Notes under the pieces: model-generated
What the model saw: the letters and a program-made list of their open reading frames with translations, nothing else
What the model was told of the DNA's origin: nothing
The model's database searches: none
Assembly (NCBI RefSeq): GCF_009832905.1
Contig: NZ_CP047135.1
Location: forward strand, 4,727,001-4,791,000
Direction of reading: 5' to 3'
Source of the DNA: Stenotrophomonas sp. 364
GTDB lineage: Bacteria; Pseudomonadota; Gammaproteobacteria; Xanthomonadales; Xanthomonadaceae
Length of the DNA: 64,000 nt
Made by a program: the position numbers and the translations under genes
In this document: piece after piece, positions 1-8,383 of the stretch
How positions within the stretch are numbered: position 1 is the first letter of the stretch
Layout: each line of letters begins with the position of its first letter

Positions 1-1
1 C

Positions 2-541
2 CGCGCATCGTATGCGCTTTTGCTGTCGAAGTTCACGGCCGCTAGTGTTGCGAAGGAAATCGCAAAGCAGAATTTGGATGATTCATTGAGGCTCAATAAG
101 TCATTTTCCGATATCCAGAATCAGCTGCTGGCGCTGCCTGCTGCGCTTCTGGTGGCGGGTGCGTCGATCGCCTATGACGCGCCCTTCAAGAACATATCGG
201 TGCTGATAGGAATCTCCATTTTTGTCGCGCTCATGTGGATGTTGGTAGCCAATCAAAGAAATTCTGTGCGCGCTATCGGCCGCGAGATAGAAATTCGGAG
301 AACCGAGCTTGCTGCGCAGCCAGACGTTGTATCTGAGCCTCACCGTCAAGCGTTTCGCGATCTGCACGTTCGTGTTGATCATCAGCTGAACGTACTCGTT
401 GCTGTACGAATCGCAGTGGCCATTGTTTTTCTCAGCGTGGTGTACATGGCGGTGGATGGGCTATCCTCCGGTGCGGTCACATCCTCAGTTCTTACTTTTG
501 CTCGTGCAACCCAATCCTTTCTATGGCCCACCGGATTGTGA
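2..541 (+). CDS. Membrane protein, 5' end outside window
   Basis: The reading frame is open to the window edge, so the gene probably starts upstream; a TTG at 20 is only a fallback start. The visible part (about 180 residues) has two hydrophobic segments near its middle and one near its C-terminus, separated by a charged, probably helical stretch of about 50 residues. That suggests a small inner-membrane protein with a cytoplasmic or periplasmic helical loop. I do not recognise the family. Its 3' end overlaps the 3' end of the convergent tail-gene remnant by about 20 bases. It lies just beyond the D end of the degenerate P2-like prophage, a position where such phages may carry accessory genes. 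GC is lower than in the core chromosome, consistent with island cargo. Confidence 0.5.
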   Translation, partial: RASYALLLSKFTAASVAKEIAKQNLDDSLRLNKSFSDIQNQLLALPAALLVAGASIAYDAPFKNISVLIGISIFVALMWMLVANQRNSVRAIGREIEIRRTELAAQPDVVSEPHRQAFRDLHVRVDHQLNVLVAVRIAVAIVFLSVVYMAVDGLSSGAVTSSVLTFARATQSFLWPTGL

Positions 542-900
542 TGATCTCTCCAGCACCAGCGAAGTGGTGAGGCCGGTGCTGCCCGTGATGCTGTGGGTTG
601 CCTCGGCGATCAACCAGGTGCGGTCATCGATGTCGGGCTTGAATCCGGACACATCGATGCGCTGCTCGAGGTAGAGTGTTGCCCGGCCCAGCGCCAGCGA
701 GTACTCCAGCTTGGCCGCGTCGCGCTGCACGCGCTTCCATTCGGCGTCTGCATGCTCGCGTGCGGTTCGCTTGCTGTTGAAGGTCTCGGGCAGCGATTTG
801 GAGTTCGTGGCCGTCCTCACCAACACCGACTTGCGTCGGGCGCCTTTTTTGTCGTTGCAGTACGCGCGCACGCCGCTGTAGGTATCTCGCTGACTGGCGC
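521..900 (-). pseudogene. Phage late control / tail protein gpD remnant (3' part)
   Basis: The translation (about 125 residues) resembles the C-terminal third of P2-type gpD, the tail protein that caps the baseplate hub. It shows the RDTYSGV-like start of the conserved domain, then a long charged helix (AREHADAEWKRVQRD), and ends with the usual W-(x)n-H-x(5)-G-(x)-T-x-L-x-LE pattern. Full-length gpD is about 330-390 residues, so the N-terminal two thirds are missing. The homology stops at about 900, where portal-gene sequence starts on the other strand. This is a deletion junction inside a P2-like prophage; the remnant is not expected to be functional. Confidence 0.7.
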
Positions 901-902
901 TG

Positions 903-1253
903 AACCTGTGGCTGGGCAATTTACGCAGCCTTTTCCTTCATTCGCCCAACGGTAAGAAGGACCGTCCGCAGCTGATTCCAGTCAGCGAGGTAGCGGCCAA
1001 GGATGAGTTCATGAGCATCAAGAGCGTCATGCGCGACGACCTACTGGCATCGCTGCGGATCCCCCGCAGCCGCTGGGAGTGGGTGCCGCAGAATGCTGGC
1101 GGCTTCCGGTCCATACGCGATGCGTACGCCGCTCAGGGCGAGACCGAGTTGGCCGCGCTGCAGGCCCGGATGCTGCCCGTGAACGACTGTGTCGGCGACG
1201 ACGTGATCCAGCTTGCTCCGTTCGACCCGAAGACACTGGGCGGGATTGCATGA
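903..1253 (+). pseudogene. Phage portal protein gpQ remnant (3' part)
   Basis: Read from about 903, the frame gives NLRSLFLHSPNGKKD, then LIPVSEVAAKDEF, then an RDD-LLASLRIP stretch. These are hallmarks of the C-terminal third of P2-family portal proteins (PBSX/P2 gpQ type), which form the DNA entry channel of the capsid. The fragment continues through the ELAALQARMLPVND and GDDVIQLAPF region to a stop at 1251-1253. About two thirds of the usual 340 residues are missing, and the upstream end abuts the gpD remnant. An ATG at 1011 would give only 80 residues. This is a relic, not a working gene. Its 3' end points toward the cargo genes, as Q does in P2. Confidence 0.75.
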
Positions 1254-1287
1254 TGCTTCCCCTGCCGTGCTTGGCTTAATGCGCAAG

Positions 1288-1326
1288 CCCCATGCCCAGC
1301 TCTCGCAGGAGAGGCATGGCTTTTGC
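1288..1326 (+). terminator. Possible terminator after portal remnant
   Basis: CCATGCC (1290-1296) pairs with GGCATGG (1313-1319) across a 16-base loop and is followed by CTTTTGCTTT. It lies between the convergent ends of the portal remnant and the HEPN-like gene. The large loop makes this moderate evidence. Confidence 0.45.
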
Positions 1327-1336
1327 TTTGGGTCGA

Positions 1337-2236
1337 TCAAGTGCGAATGCTCGTGATCGGTCGGCCGTTCTTCTCTTGCAATGCCTTGCGTGCATCATCC
1401 CATTGAAGCATGAGGATGGTGCGCTCAACATCTTCACCGCCGTCACTTCGTGAGCAAAGCCAGAGCGCATAGACCTTCTGAGTGGCATCAACTTTCCTCG
1501 CCATATCAGCGTGAGCTTGCTCAATCGCTTGTCTGGCTTGATTGCACTGCGATTGCACCATCTGTCGGAGCTTGACGTGGGCCGTGCTTATGCGCTCGAT
1601 CGCTCTCTTACAGGTGATGCGTATATCGATCTGCTCATCGATTTCCGCCAGGACCGTCGGTTTGAACTTTTTGTTCTGGGCCAGAACTGTCTTCAACGAA
1701 TAGAAGATCAGAGATTCAGCCCAGCAGGCCTTTCGAGCGCCCTTTACGCCGTGTATAGGCGCGGCGCTGTGCTGTGCATGATTTCGGAGGGCGCAGATAG
1801 CACGATACTCATTGCTTGCGTCATAGATATTCCTCAGCTGACCCTCGGCTAGCTGTTTGAACGTCACCGGCGCTGCGATCCCGGCAACCAACAAAGGCTC
1901 GCCTAGGTCAAGATGCTTGAAGTCTTGAACCACTTGGTCGACGTACGATTGGTGAGCAGTCAGGAAGTTCATGAACATACGGTTGGCTTCAGCTAGCACG
2001 CCATTCGCAGTCTGATAGGAGTAGTCGGCAGAGGTGACAGACATCAGTGATTGATGTGCGCAGTGCACCTCAAAGTCCCGATAGTTGTTGAGCAGAATTT
2101 CGTACTTCTGCTCAAAGGCATTCAGATCTATCAGAGTTTGCCTAGCATGCTGCAACGACAGATAGTTGGTGTGATCAAGCTCTACAAGGTCTGACGTAGT
2201 CAGGTCTGCGATCTGTATCCAGTAGACGGTTGCCAT
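1337..2236 (-). CDS. HEPN-like protein, candidate phage-defence RNase
   Basis: This is a 299-residue, largely helical soluble protein. The start is taken at 2236 because AAGGAGA lies about 7 bases upstream; longer frames lack a site. Residues 151-156 read RNHAQH, inside a segment ALRNHAQHSAAPIHG. This matches the R-(N/D/H)-x3-H active-site motif of HEPN-superfamily ribonucleases, and the following P-I-H resembles the RNYxQHxGxPxH wording of several uncharacterised HEPN-like families. A second charged helical half follows (residues about 200-299). The gene sits directly beyond the 3' end of the portal remnant, which in P2-like prophages is the old/tin-type hotspot for anti-phage cargo. The RNase role is inferred from motif and location only. 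No toxin-antitoxin partner is evident beside it. Confidence 0.55.
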   Translation of the reverse strand: MATVYWIQIADLTTSDLVELDHTNYLSLQHARQTLIDLNAFEQKYEILLNNYRDFEVHCAHQSLMSVTSADYSYQTANGVLAEANRMFMNFLTAHQSYVDQVVQDFKHLDLGEPLLVAGIAAPVTFKQLAEGQLRNIYDASNEYRAICALRNHAQHSAAPIHGVKGARKACWAESLIFYSLKTVLAQNKKFKPTVLAEIDEQIDIRITCKRAIERISTAHVKLRQMVQSQCNQARQAIEQAHADMARKVDATQKVYALWLCSRSDGGEDVERTILMLQWDDARKALQEKNGRPITSIRT

Positions 2237-2313
2237 ATGATCTCCTTGAAGGGCTACGCCGCTGATCTTAGAACGATAGCCTGCGTTGATCCCACGTCCC
2301 AGTTCCATACAGG

Positions 2314-2342
2314 AGGGCCGCCCCACCAGGCGGCCTTTTTTG
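2314..2342 (+). terminator. Strong hairpin terminator, plus orientation
   Basis: GGCCGCC (2316-2322), a 6-base loop, GGCGGCC (2329-2335) and six T form a textbook intrinsic terminator. It faces rightward although both flanking genes run leftward, so it probably terminates a deleted or antisense phage transcript. Confidence 0.7.
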
Positions 2343-2374
2343 TAGCTCTGCGTGTGCGAGAGGGGACGACGTGC

Positions 2375-3057
2375 TCAACGCACGGTGCCGTCGATAAGTG
2401 CCATCGGTGATGCGCCGAGACACTGCATCGATGGCATGGGTATGACAAGTGCGGTGTTGATCTGGTGCAGCTGCCAGTACGCCTGATTCTTCTCGCGCGG
2501 TGTTTCTGCGCGGGTCAGTTCGCGACTGGCAATCCTTGCCTGATCATGCAGCACCATCTTGTCCTTGAGACGGATGCTGCGGGTGAACTCCTTACTTGAC
2601 TCGATAGGGGCGACATACAGATCCCGAAGCTTCGCTTCCATAGCGTTGAAGGCGCCGATGTATGCCAGCTTGAAGGTGAGCGCTTGCCTGCCGGTAAAGG
2701 CAATGGCGAGCAGGGAAAAGCCGTCGCGCATCAATGCGTAGGCCCGTTCGCGGCAGATCGCGCCATTGCCCGCGCCCACCTCGACCTCGATGGGTCGGAA
2801 GAAGCCGGTGGTCAACATGAACGCACTTTTGCGCTCATGATCGTCTGCCCAATCTTCCCCTTGGTCATCAACCTCTTGGTCCACTTGGCTGTATTCGGCC
2901 AGGTTGACCAACAGGCGCTCAATCGCGAGGAGGGCGTCAGCATGTCGCTTCTTGAAGACGCGGCTACGTCCGGGCTCGAGGTCAACGCCTGACCCTCAGA
3001 GGACAGCTTCACAACAGGCGTGGAGGCCAGCAGGGCCAAGGGATAGTCAGTCGTCAT
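2375..3057 (-). pseudogene. Rha-type phage regulatory protein, frameshifted
   Basis: Two overlapping frames together give a Rha (phage pRha) protein. The N-terminal part starts at the ATG at 3057 (MTTDYPLALL...) and reaches ALTSSPDVA. It must then shift frame near 2966 to continue VFKKRHADALLAIERLL. The C-terminal part carries the family signature: FFRPIEV, then YALMRDGFSLLAIAFTG, then ALTFKLAYIGAFNAME. Rha proteins are found in lambdoid and P2-like phages, where they interfere with or regulate lytic growth. The tail after residue about 150 (ASRELTRAETPREKNQ...) is less familiar. One indel disrupts the gene, so the product is probably not made in full; sequencing error is the alternative. Confidence 0.7.
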
Positions 3058-3187
3058 TGGTGGATTCTGCCCGAACGCAGCCCCGCATGTGACGGGAGAC
3101 CAGTCTATCCGCTGGTGTCTAGGCCGCGCTTGCTTCCCGCAGGCACGCGGGGGGTGTAATTTGCGGAAAACAAGGAGTGGCTCACCG

Positions 3188-4861
3188 ATGTCCGTCGAGC
3201 AGAACGTAGCGAAGTTTGTTAGGGGCAGCACGCGTCGCGCCGTCTGCCTCCACGGGCCGTGGGGCGTTGGAAAGACCCACATGTGGAACCAGGTGGTCAA
3301 GGTCCAGGGGGTTCAGCAGACCTACGTGTCGTTGTTCGGAGTTGACTCGCTTGATGCCTTGAAAGCTCAGGTTGCCCTTGCGGCGCAGGATCAAACTGCG
3401 TTGAAGTGGTACAAGCGGAACTACTATGTTAGAGACCTATGGCGTTGGCTCACCGGGGGTGGTTCTCTTGTGCCATCAGAGTTTGGGGGCGGTGGCCAGT
3501 TCACTGCTGCCACCCAGGCCCTCGCGTTCTATTTCGTTAAACGACGTTTGATCTGCATTGACGACGTTGAGCGGCGAGGGAGCAACCTCAGTCTCAAGGA
3601 TGTTTTCGGCCTCGTATCGCATCTTGAAGAACGTCGAGGCTGTCGCGTGTGCGTGATCCTGAATTCTGGGGCGCTCAACGTGTCCGACGGGAAAGAATGG
3701 GCAGAGCAGCGTGAGAAGGTGTTCGAGGCAGAGTTTTACTACGATCCGTCGGCCGAAGCGGCTATAAAGGTGGCGCTCGGCGATGGGGATCAGTTGCAAA
3801 GGTGGCATGCAGACGCAGTCACTGCGTTGTGCGAGCTTGGGGTTAAGAACGTTCGCGTCATTCGCAGAATCGCGAGGAGTTTGGACCTCGTCTTTGGAGA
3901 CTTTGGACCGGTTCACGATGCGACCGTGAGAAGTATTGTCCGCGACGTCGTGTTCTTGGAGTACTGCAATTGCGGAAGTGCAATCGGTGCACCGCCGCTT
4001 GAGTTCCTGATGCGTGAATCGCCGATGGCCTTAGCGCTTGATCGTATAAATCAAGAGCGCGGCGTGTCGGGTGAGCGCAAATACACCCCGGAAGAGGTAG
4101 GGTTCGCAGACAAGATCAGCCGCTACGGCATAGACAGTAGCGACAAGCTGACCAAATTGCTTTCAGAAGGCGTTGCGGCGGGGTATCCGGCTGAAGGTCT
4201 ACGTGAGGTTGTCGAGGCTTGGGACCGAGAGGCGCGTACGCATGCAAAGCACGAACGGTTCAACGCCGCTTGGCGACGCTATCGAAACGATCTTTCGGCC
4301 GGCGAGGAACAGGTGCTCGGGGAAATGATGGCGAGTTGGACAGCCGTCGTTGGTAACGAGAGCGCAATGAATGCTGATGGCTTCGTCCGAATGCTGCGAT
4401 CACACGGACGCGACGACCTGGCAAGTCGAGTCATCAATGACTGGATCGCAGCTAGGAGCGGTGACCGTGTTGACGAGCTACAAGAGGGAGCTCTTTCTTT
4501 CTTCGGAGAGATAAGGGATGCAGAGTTTCTACAGGCGCTCGATCAGGCGCGGCAGGCCTCTCCGCTCGCTATTACGCTTGATGCTGCCCTCGACAAGATA
4601 GCGAGTAGCATGGGTGATGAAGAAGCGTTCTCTGCCATTGCTCGGGCGGACGTATCCGAGCTGGCTTCCGCATTTAGGCGCCGGCAGCTTAGCTTCTACG
4701 TCATCAAAGAGCTTCTAGATCGACGGTCGGCCCATATAGACGCGTACTCTCGGGCCGGGCTCAATGCAGAGGCCGCGCTTCAATGTATAGCATTAGTGTC
4801 GGAGTGGAATGCGGTACGAATCAAGACAATCCACGGTGTTTCCGGTTCAGGCGAAATCTGA
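3188..4861 (+). CDS. P-loop ATPase, KAP/STAND-like, candidate defence gene
   Basis: The 557-residue protein starts at the ATG at 3188, with AAGGAG 10 bases upstream; the frame is open further back but without a good site. A Walker A motif GPWGVGKTH (residues 23-31) lies at the extreme N-terminus and a Walker B ICIDDVER at 122-129. The short spacing and the acidic D-D-x-E-R resemble KAP/STAND-type NTPases such as those in phage-exclusion proteins. The remaining 400 residues are helical and carry no recognised domain or membrane segment. GC and codon use are lower than in the core genome. It lies alone, on the opposite strand to the neighbouring rha and integrase genes, inside the prophage remnant, and is intact while most of the phage is broken. 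That suggests selection for a cargo function; anti-phage defence is an inference. Confidence 0.55.
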   Translation: MSVEQNVAKFVRGSTRRAVCLHGPWGVGKTHMWNQVVKVQGVQQTYVSLFGVDSLDALKAQVALAAQDQTALKWYKRNYYVRDLWRWLTGGGSLVPSEFGGGGQFTAATQALAFYFVKRRLICIDDVERRGSNLSLKDVFGLVSHLEERRGCRVCVILNSGALNVSDGKEWAEQREKVFEAEFYYDPSAEAAIKVALGDGDQLQRWHADAVTALCELGVKNVRVIRRIARSLDLVFGDFGPVHDATVRSIVRDVVFLEYCNCGSAIGAPPLEFLMRESPMALALDRINQERGVSGERKYTPEEVGFADKISRYGIDSSDKLTKLLSEGVAAGYPAEGLREVVEAWDREARTHAKHERFNAAWRRYRNDLSAGEEQVLGEMMASWTAVVGNESAMNADGFVRMLRSHGRDDLASRVINDWIAARSGDRVDELQEGALSFFGEIRDAEFLQALDQARQASPLAITLDAALDKIASSMGDEEAFSAIARADVSELASAFRRRQLSFYVIKELLDRRSAHIDAYSRAGLNAEAALQCIALVSEWNAVRIKTIHGVSGSGEI

Positions 4862-5907
4862 TCGGTGCAGATGCTCTGGCCGGACCTGGGTGTAGCGCTT
4901 TAGCTCGTTCCAAGACTGGTGGAGGGTTACTGCTCCAAGCTCGGTGATGTCGTAGCCCTGCTCGAACAGGCGGGACGTGGCTTCATGCCGAAGATCGTGG
5001 AAGCAGAGGTCCTCGATTCGGAGCTTCGCGCAGGCGCGAGTAAATGCCGTGCCCACGGAATTGGAGTTGTAGGGGAAGATCGGCCCGTCCACGGCCGGCT
5101 TGGGCTGGCACTGGGCGATGTCCCATGCCTCACACAGGAGGGGGTCGTCTGTGGTTGCCGGCCTTCTTGCGGGGGTGTTTCGCATCCCTGAGAAGTGACG
5201 TGCTGTTGACCTGATCGACGTCGGACGACGGCGGCCTAGTGATCTCGCTTTCACGCTTAGCGGTAAGGATGGGGAAGTCGATGATGTACACCATCGGGAT
5301 GGTCGACCTCCACGCCGCCGCACGTAAGTGCTCGCGCAGGCGCTCTAGCTCATCGGCGGTAGGCCGCCTATCCCGTCGCTTCGACTTCCGACTAGGCGCA
5401 ACGGCGCAGCACCGGCCGAGCCTCTGCAACGGGATCGCTGGCCAGCTTCACGCCTTTCATCGGACCGGCCAGCTTCAGCAGCTCGGAGAGGAACCCCAGC
5501 TCTACGTTCATGGTTGCGGGCGCGCAGGCTGGGATAATGACGCCGTTCGCCATCATGTGGTCACCGCGGATTCGCCGGCGGGCGTGCTCGATCACGTCGT
5601 TGGCCGTGAGCCTCCTGGCCACGATGTCGCCGAGTCCCTCGCGGATCCTGGTCATGTTGCCGGAGTGCGTCTTGGATACAGCCCTAATGCTGGCCAGCTC
5701 GTTGATCCGCCAGTCGATCAGCTCGCCGATGGTGGTCTCTTCACCAGGTGTACCGCCTCGGGCCTCGTGATCGGCCAGTTCGCGGTCCATGCGGTCCCCC
5801 CAGGCCTTTGCAGCGGTCTTGGTGGGGAAGGTCCGGGTTTTGGTGGGGTGGCCTTTGCGGCGCACAATAGCGCGCCAGCGGCCGTCCCGGTTTTGCAGGG
5901 TCGCCAT
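4847..5907 (-). pseudogene. Tyrosine integrase of dusA island, two frameshifts
   Basis: Three overlapping frames make up one phage-type tyrosine recombinase. The start is the ATG at 5907. The first frame covers the arm-binding domain (RDGRWRAIVRRKGHPTKTRTF) and the SAM-like core-binding domain and ends at 5392. The second (to about 5130) has RRPTADELERL and the RESEIT segment with the first catalytic Arg. The third carries the HDLRHEATS box and YTQVRPEHL with the likely catalytic Tyr. Frame changes fall near 5400 and 5140. Its 5' end faces dusA 108 bases away, the usual arrangement of integrases that use the 5' end of dusA as attachment site. The lesions imply that the element can no longer excise on its own. 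The last 15 bases overlap the end of the ATPase gene. Confidence 0.75.
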
Positions 5908-6014
5908 GGTGTACCAGCTCGATGTACCACGCTCGCCGTGGTACGCCAATGGTACAGCTGGCTAGGAAAATGCGGGAAAAACCGGGCAAATGCGGGAAAG
6001 TCTGTGAACCCTAT
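5908..6014. promoter_or_regulatory. Attachment-side intergenic region with inverted and phased repeats
   Basis: A perfect 8-bp inverted repeat (GTACCACG, 5924-5931; CGTGGTAC, 5937-5944) separated by 5 bases overlaps the region just upstream of the integrase start. To its right, AAATGCGGGAAA occurs at 5968-5979 and again at 5988-5999, with a degenerate copy between, giving about 10-bp phasing. This fits a site for an integrase/excisionase or for an autoregulator of the integrase promoter. The right attachment site should lie here or in the first codons of dusA. No second copy was found in the window, so the other end of the element is outside it. Confidence 0.4.
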
Positions 6015-7025
6015 ATGGTTGATAAGTTGATGAAATCTATGGAAATCAAGGGAATCCGGCTCTGCGTGGCCCCGATGATGGACTGGACGGACCGCCATTG
6101 CCGGTACTTCCACCGGCTGCTGGCCCCGGGTGCGCGGCTGTACACCGAGATGGTGCACGCCAATGCGGTGATCCACGGCGACCGTGAGCGCCTGCTCGGG
6201 TATGACGGCAGCGAACATCCGCTGGCCCTGCAGCTGGGGGGCAGCGACCCGGCCCTGCTCGCGCAGGCTGCGCGCATCGCCCAGGACTGGGGCTATGACG
6301 AGGTCAACCTCAACTGCGGCTGCCCGTCCGACCGGGTCCAGGCCGGGCGCTTCGGCGCCTGCCTGATGCGCGAGCCGACCTTGGTGGCCGAGTGCGTGGC
6401 GGCCATGGTCGCGGCGGTGGACATCCCGGTTACGGTGAAGTGCCGGCTGGGCGTGGATGAAGACAACGACTACGAAACCTTCCGTAATTTCGTCGATCAG
6501 TCTGCCAACGCGGGCAGTGCGATGTTCATCGTGCACGCCCGCAATGCGTGGCTGAAAGGCCTGTCGCCGAAGGAAAACCGGGAAGTGCCGCCGCTGCGCT
6601 ACGACTGGGCCCACCGGCTCAAGGCCGACCGCCCGGCGCTGCAGGTCGTGCTCAACGGCGGCCTGGCCACGGTGGAGGCGGCGCAGGCGCAGCTGCCGGC
6701 GCTGGACGGGGTGATGCTGGGCCGTGCGGCTTACCACGACCCCTACGTGCTGCATCAGCTGGAGGCCGCCCAGACCGGTGCGTCCGTGCAGCCGCGCGAG
6801 GCACTGCTGCGCGCCATGCGCCCGTACATCGAGGCGCAACTGGGCCGCGGCCTGGCCCTGAAGCACATCACCCGCCACCTGCTTGGCCTGTTCCACGGCC
6901 AGCCCGGCGGCCGCGCGTTCCGGCAGGTGCTGAGCGAGGGTGCGCACCACGCAGGCGCCGATTGGGCGGTGATCGAGCAGGCGCTGGCGGTCACCCGCGC
7001 GCAGGCCGACCGGGTCGCCGCGTGA
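6015..7025 (+). CDS. dusA: tRNA-dihydrouridine(20/20a) synthase DusA
   Basis: This FMN enzyme reduces uridine 20/20a in the D-loop of tRNAs. The TIM-barrel signatures are all present: APMMDWTD near the N-terminus, EMVHANAVI, LQLGGSDP, NLNCGCPSDRVQ with the catalytic Cys, VKCRLGVD, HARNAWLKGLSPKENRE (DusA-specific) and VLNGG. The length (336 residues) is normal. ATG codons at 6015, 6030 and 6039 are all in frame and none has a strong ribosome site. The residues before RLCVAPMMDW differ from what I would expect in relatives, as if the first codons came from the inserted element. The 5' end is the insertion site of the upstream prophage remnant, which evidently restores an intact frame. Confidence 0.93.
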   Translation: MVDKLMKSMEIKGIRLCVAPMMDWTDRHCRYFHRLLAPGARLYTEMVHANAVIHGDRERLLGYDGSEHPLALQLGGSDPALLAQAARIAQDWGYDEVNLNCGCPSDRVQAGRFGACLMREPTLVAECVAAMVAAVDIPVTVKCRLGVDEDNDYETFRNFVDQSANAGSAMFIVHARNAWLKGLSPKENREVPPLRYDWAHRLKADRPALQVVLNGGLATVEAAQAQLPALDGVMLGRAAYHDPYVLHQLEAAQTGASVQPREALLRAMRPYIEAQLGRGLALKHITRHLLGLFHGQPGGRAFRQVLSEGAHHAGADWAVIEQALAVTRAQADRVAA

Positions 7026-7236
7026 GGCGTGTCACCTTGTCGGCTTGACAAGGCACCCACTTTAGCCGCCAATGTTCACTTAGATGAACGGCGCCGAGGT
7101 GCGACCGGAAAAGTTCAGACCGGATTCACTGCGTAAAACCAAGAATTCGCTAAAGATTCGTAAAACGCCGACCCGGTTCGGCCGCTTCGATTCACAACTT
7201 TTGAACGTTTCGCTGCGCTCCGCTAGGATCAAACCG

Positions 7237-7608
7237 ATGCTCTCCGTGACCCGCCAACGCCGTCTTGCTGTCCTCGCCCTGCTGGCGACGGGCGCCGCTG
7301 CCGCCATCGGCAGTGTGTCGGCGCAGGAACCGACCCCGGATCCCGCCCGCAGTGAGGCCATGATGCGCGCCGCACGTGGGGCACCGCCGGAACGTTCGCT
7401 GTCCGACGCGGTCCGCCGCGTCCAGCGCACCACCGGCGGCCACATCCTGGGCGCCGAACGGGTGCCCTACGACGGTCGCGACATCAACCGGGTCAAGTAC
7501 ATGGACGATCGTGGTCGGGTCCGCTACATGGATGACCCCGCACCGGCGCGTTCACAGCCCCGCGCACCGCGATCGGATATGTCTTCACTACGCGGCGATA
7601 ACCCCTGA
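7237..7608 (+). CDS. Periplasmic PepSY-like protein upstream of phoPQ
   Basis: The 123-residue protein has a clear signal peptide (RRLAVLALLATGAAAAIGSVSA) from the ATG at 7237; the frame extends further back but upstream of this point it is not protein-like. The mature part is short, with a conserved GGHILGAERV-YDGR-INRVKYMDDRGRVRY stretch. That resembles the second half of a PepSY domain (GGRVLSAE-x-YDGR-x-YRVK-x-DGRVR). Such genes often precede a sensor kinase pair in xanthomonads and may modulate the sensor in the periplasm. It ends 71 bases before phoP, so cotranscription is likely. The PepSY assignment is moderate, because only about half of the domain is seen. Confidence 0.7.
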   Translation: MLSVTRQRRLAVLALLATGAAAAIGSVSAQEPTPDPARSEAMMRAARGAPPERSLSDAVRRVQRTTGGHILGAERVPYDGRDINRVKYMDDRGRVRYMDDPAPARSQPRAPRSDMSSLRGDNP

Positions 7609-7679
7609 ACAGGGATAGTTGTCGCAATCAACTGTATTCCACTGGCCTCCGGCCATACCCAGGACACTAGGGAGAGTTC

Positions 7680-8363
7680 ATGCGTATCCTTCTGGTCGAA
7701 GACGAAGCCCCGCTGCGGGAAACCCTCGCCGCCCGGCTCAAGCGCGAAGGTTTTGCCGTCGACGCTGCGCAGGACGGTGAGGAAGGTCTGTACATGGGCC
7801 GCGAAGTGCCGTTCGACGTCGGCATCATCGATCTGGGCCTGCCCAAGATGTCGGGCATGGAGCTGATCAAGGCGCTGCGCGATGAGGGCAAGAAATTCCC
7901 CGTGCTGATCCTTACCGCACGCTCGAGCTGGCAGGACAAGGTCGAAGGGCTCAAGCAGGGCGCCGACGATTACCTGGTCAAGCCGTTCCATGTCGAAGAG
8001 CTGCTGGCCCGCGTCAATGCGCTGCTGCGCCGTGCCGCTGGCTGGAGCAAGCCAACGCTGGAATGCGGGCCGGTTGCACTGGATCTTGCCGCGCAGACGG
8101 TCAGCGTCAGCGGCAGCAACGTGGACCTCACCAGCTACGAGTACAAGGTGCTGGAATACCTGATGATGCATGCCGGTGAGCTGGTCTCCAAGGCCGACCT
8201 CACCGAACACATCTACCAGCAGGATTTCGACCGCGACTCCAACGTGCTGGAAGTGTTCATCGGTCGCCTGCGCAAGAAGCTCGATGCCGACGGCGAACTC
8301 AAGCCGATCGAAACCGTGCGTGGCCGGGGCTACCGCTTCGCCATTCCGCGCAACGAGGGCTGA
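7680..8363 (+). CDS. phoP: Response regulator PhoP (OmpR family)
   Basis: This 227-residue two-domain regulator has a receiver with the acidic pair E7/D8, phosphoacceptor Asp51 (IIDLGLPKMSG) and the VKPF lysine, followed by a winged-helix DNA-binding domain ending in VLEVFIGRLRKKLD and TVRGRGYRF. The HTH wording (HIYQQDFDRDSNVLEVFIGRLRKKL) is PhoP-like. It starts at the ATG at 7680 with AGGGAGAG just upstream. The adjacent kinase gene starts 20 bases after its stop, and the PepSY-like gene precedes it. In related bacteria this pair responds to low Mg2+ and antimicrobial peptides; that role is transferred by homology. Confidence 0.88.
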   Translation: MRILLVEDEAPLRETLAARLKREGFAVDAAQDGEEGLYMGREVPFDVGIIDLGLPKMSGMELIKALRDEGKKFPVLILTARSSWQDKVEGLKQGADDYLVKPFHVEELLARVNALLRRAAGWSKPTLECGPVALDLAAQTVSVSGSNVDLTSYEYKVLEYLMMHAGELVSKADLTEHIYQQDFDRDSNVLEVFIGRLRKKLDADGELKPIETVRGRGYRFAIPRNEG

Positions 8364-8383
8364 GCCGCTAGTCGGGCGAAGGG

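Noticed and set aside
1..6000. Search for the second attachment site (copy of the dusA start) at the left end of the island
   Set aside because: No copy of the APMMDWTD-coding stretch or of the junction repeats was seen, so the other end is probably outside the window.
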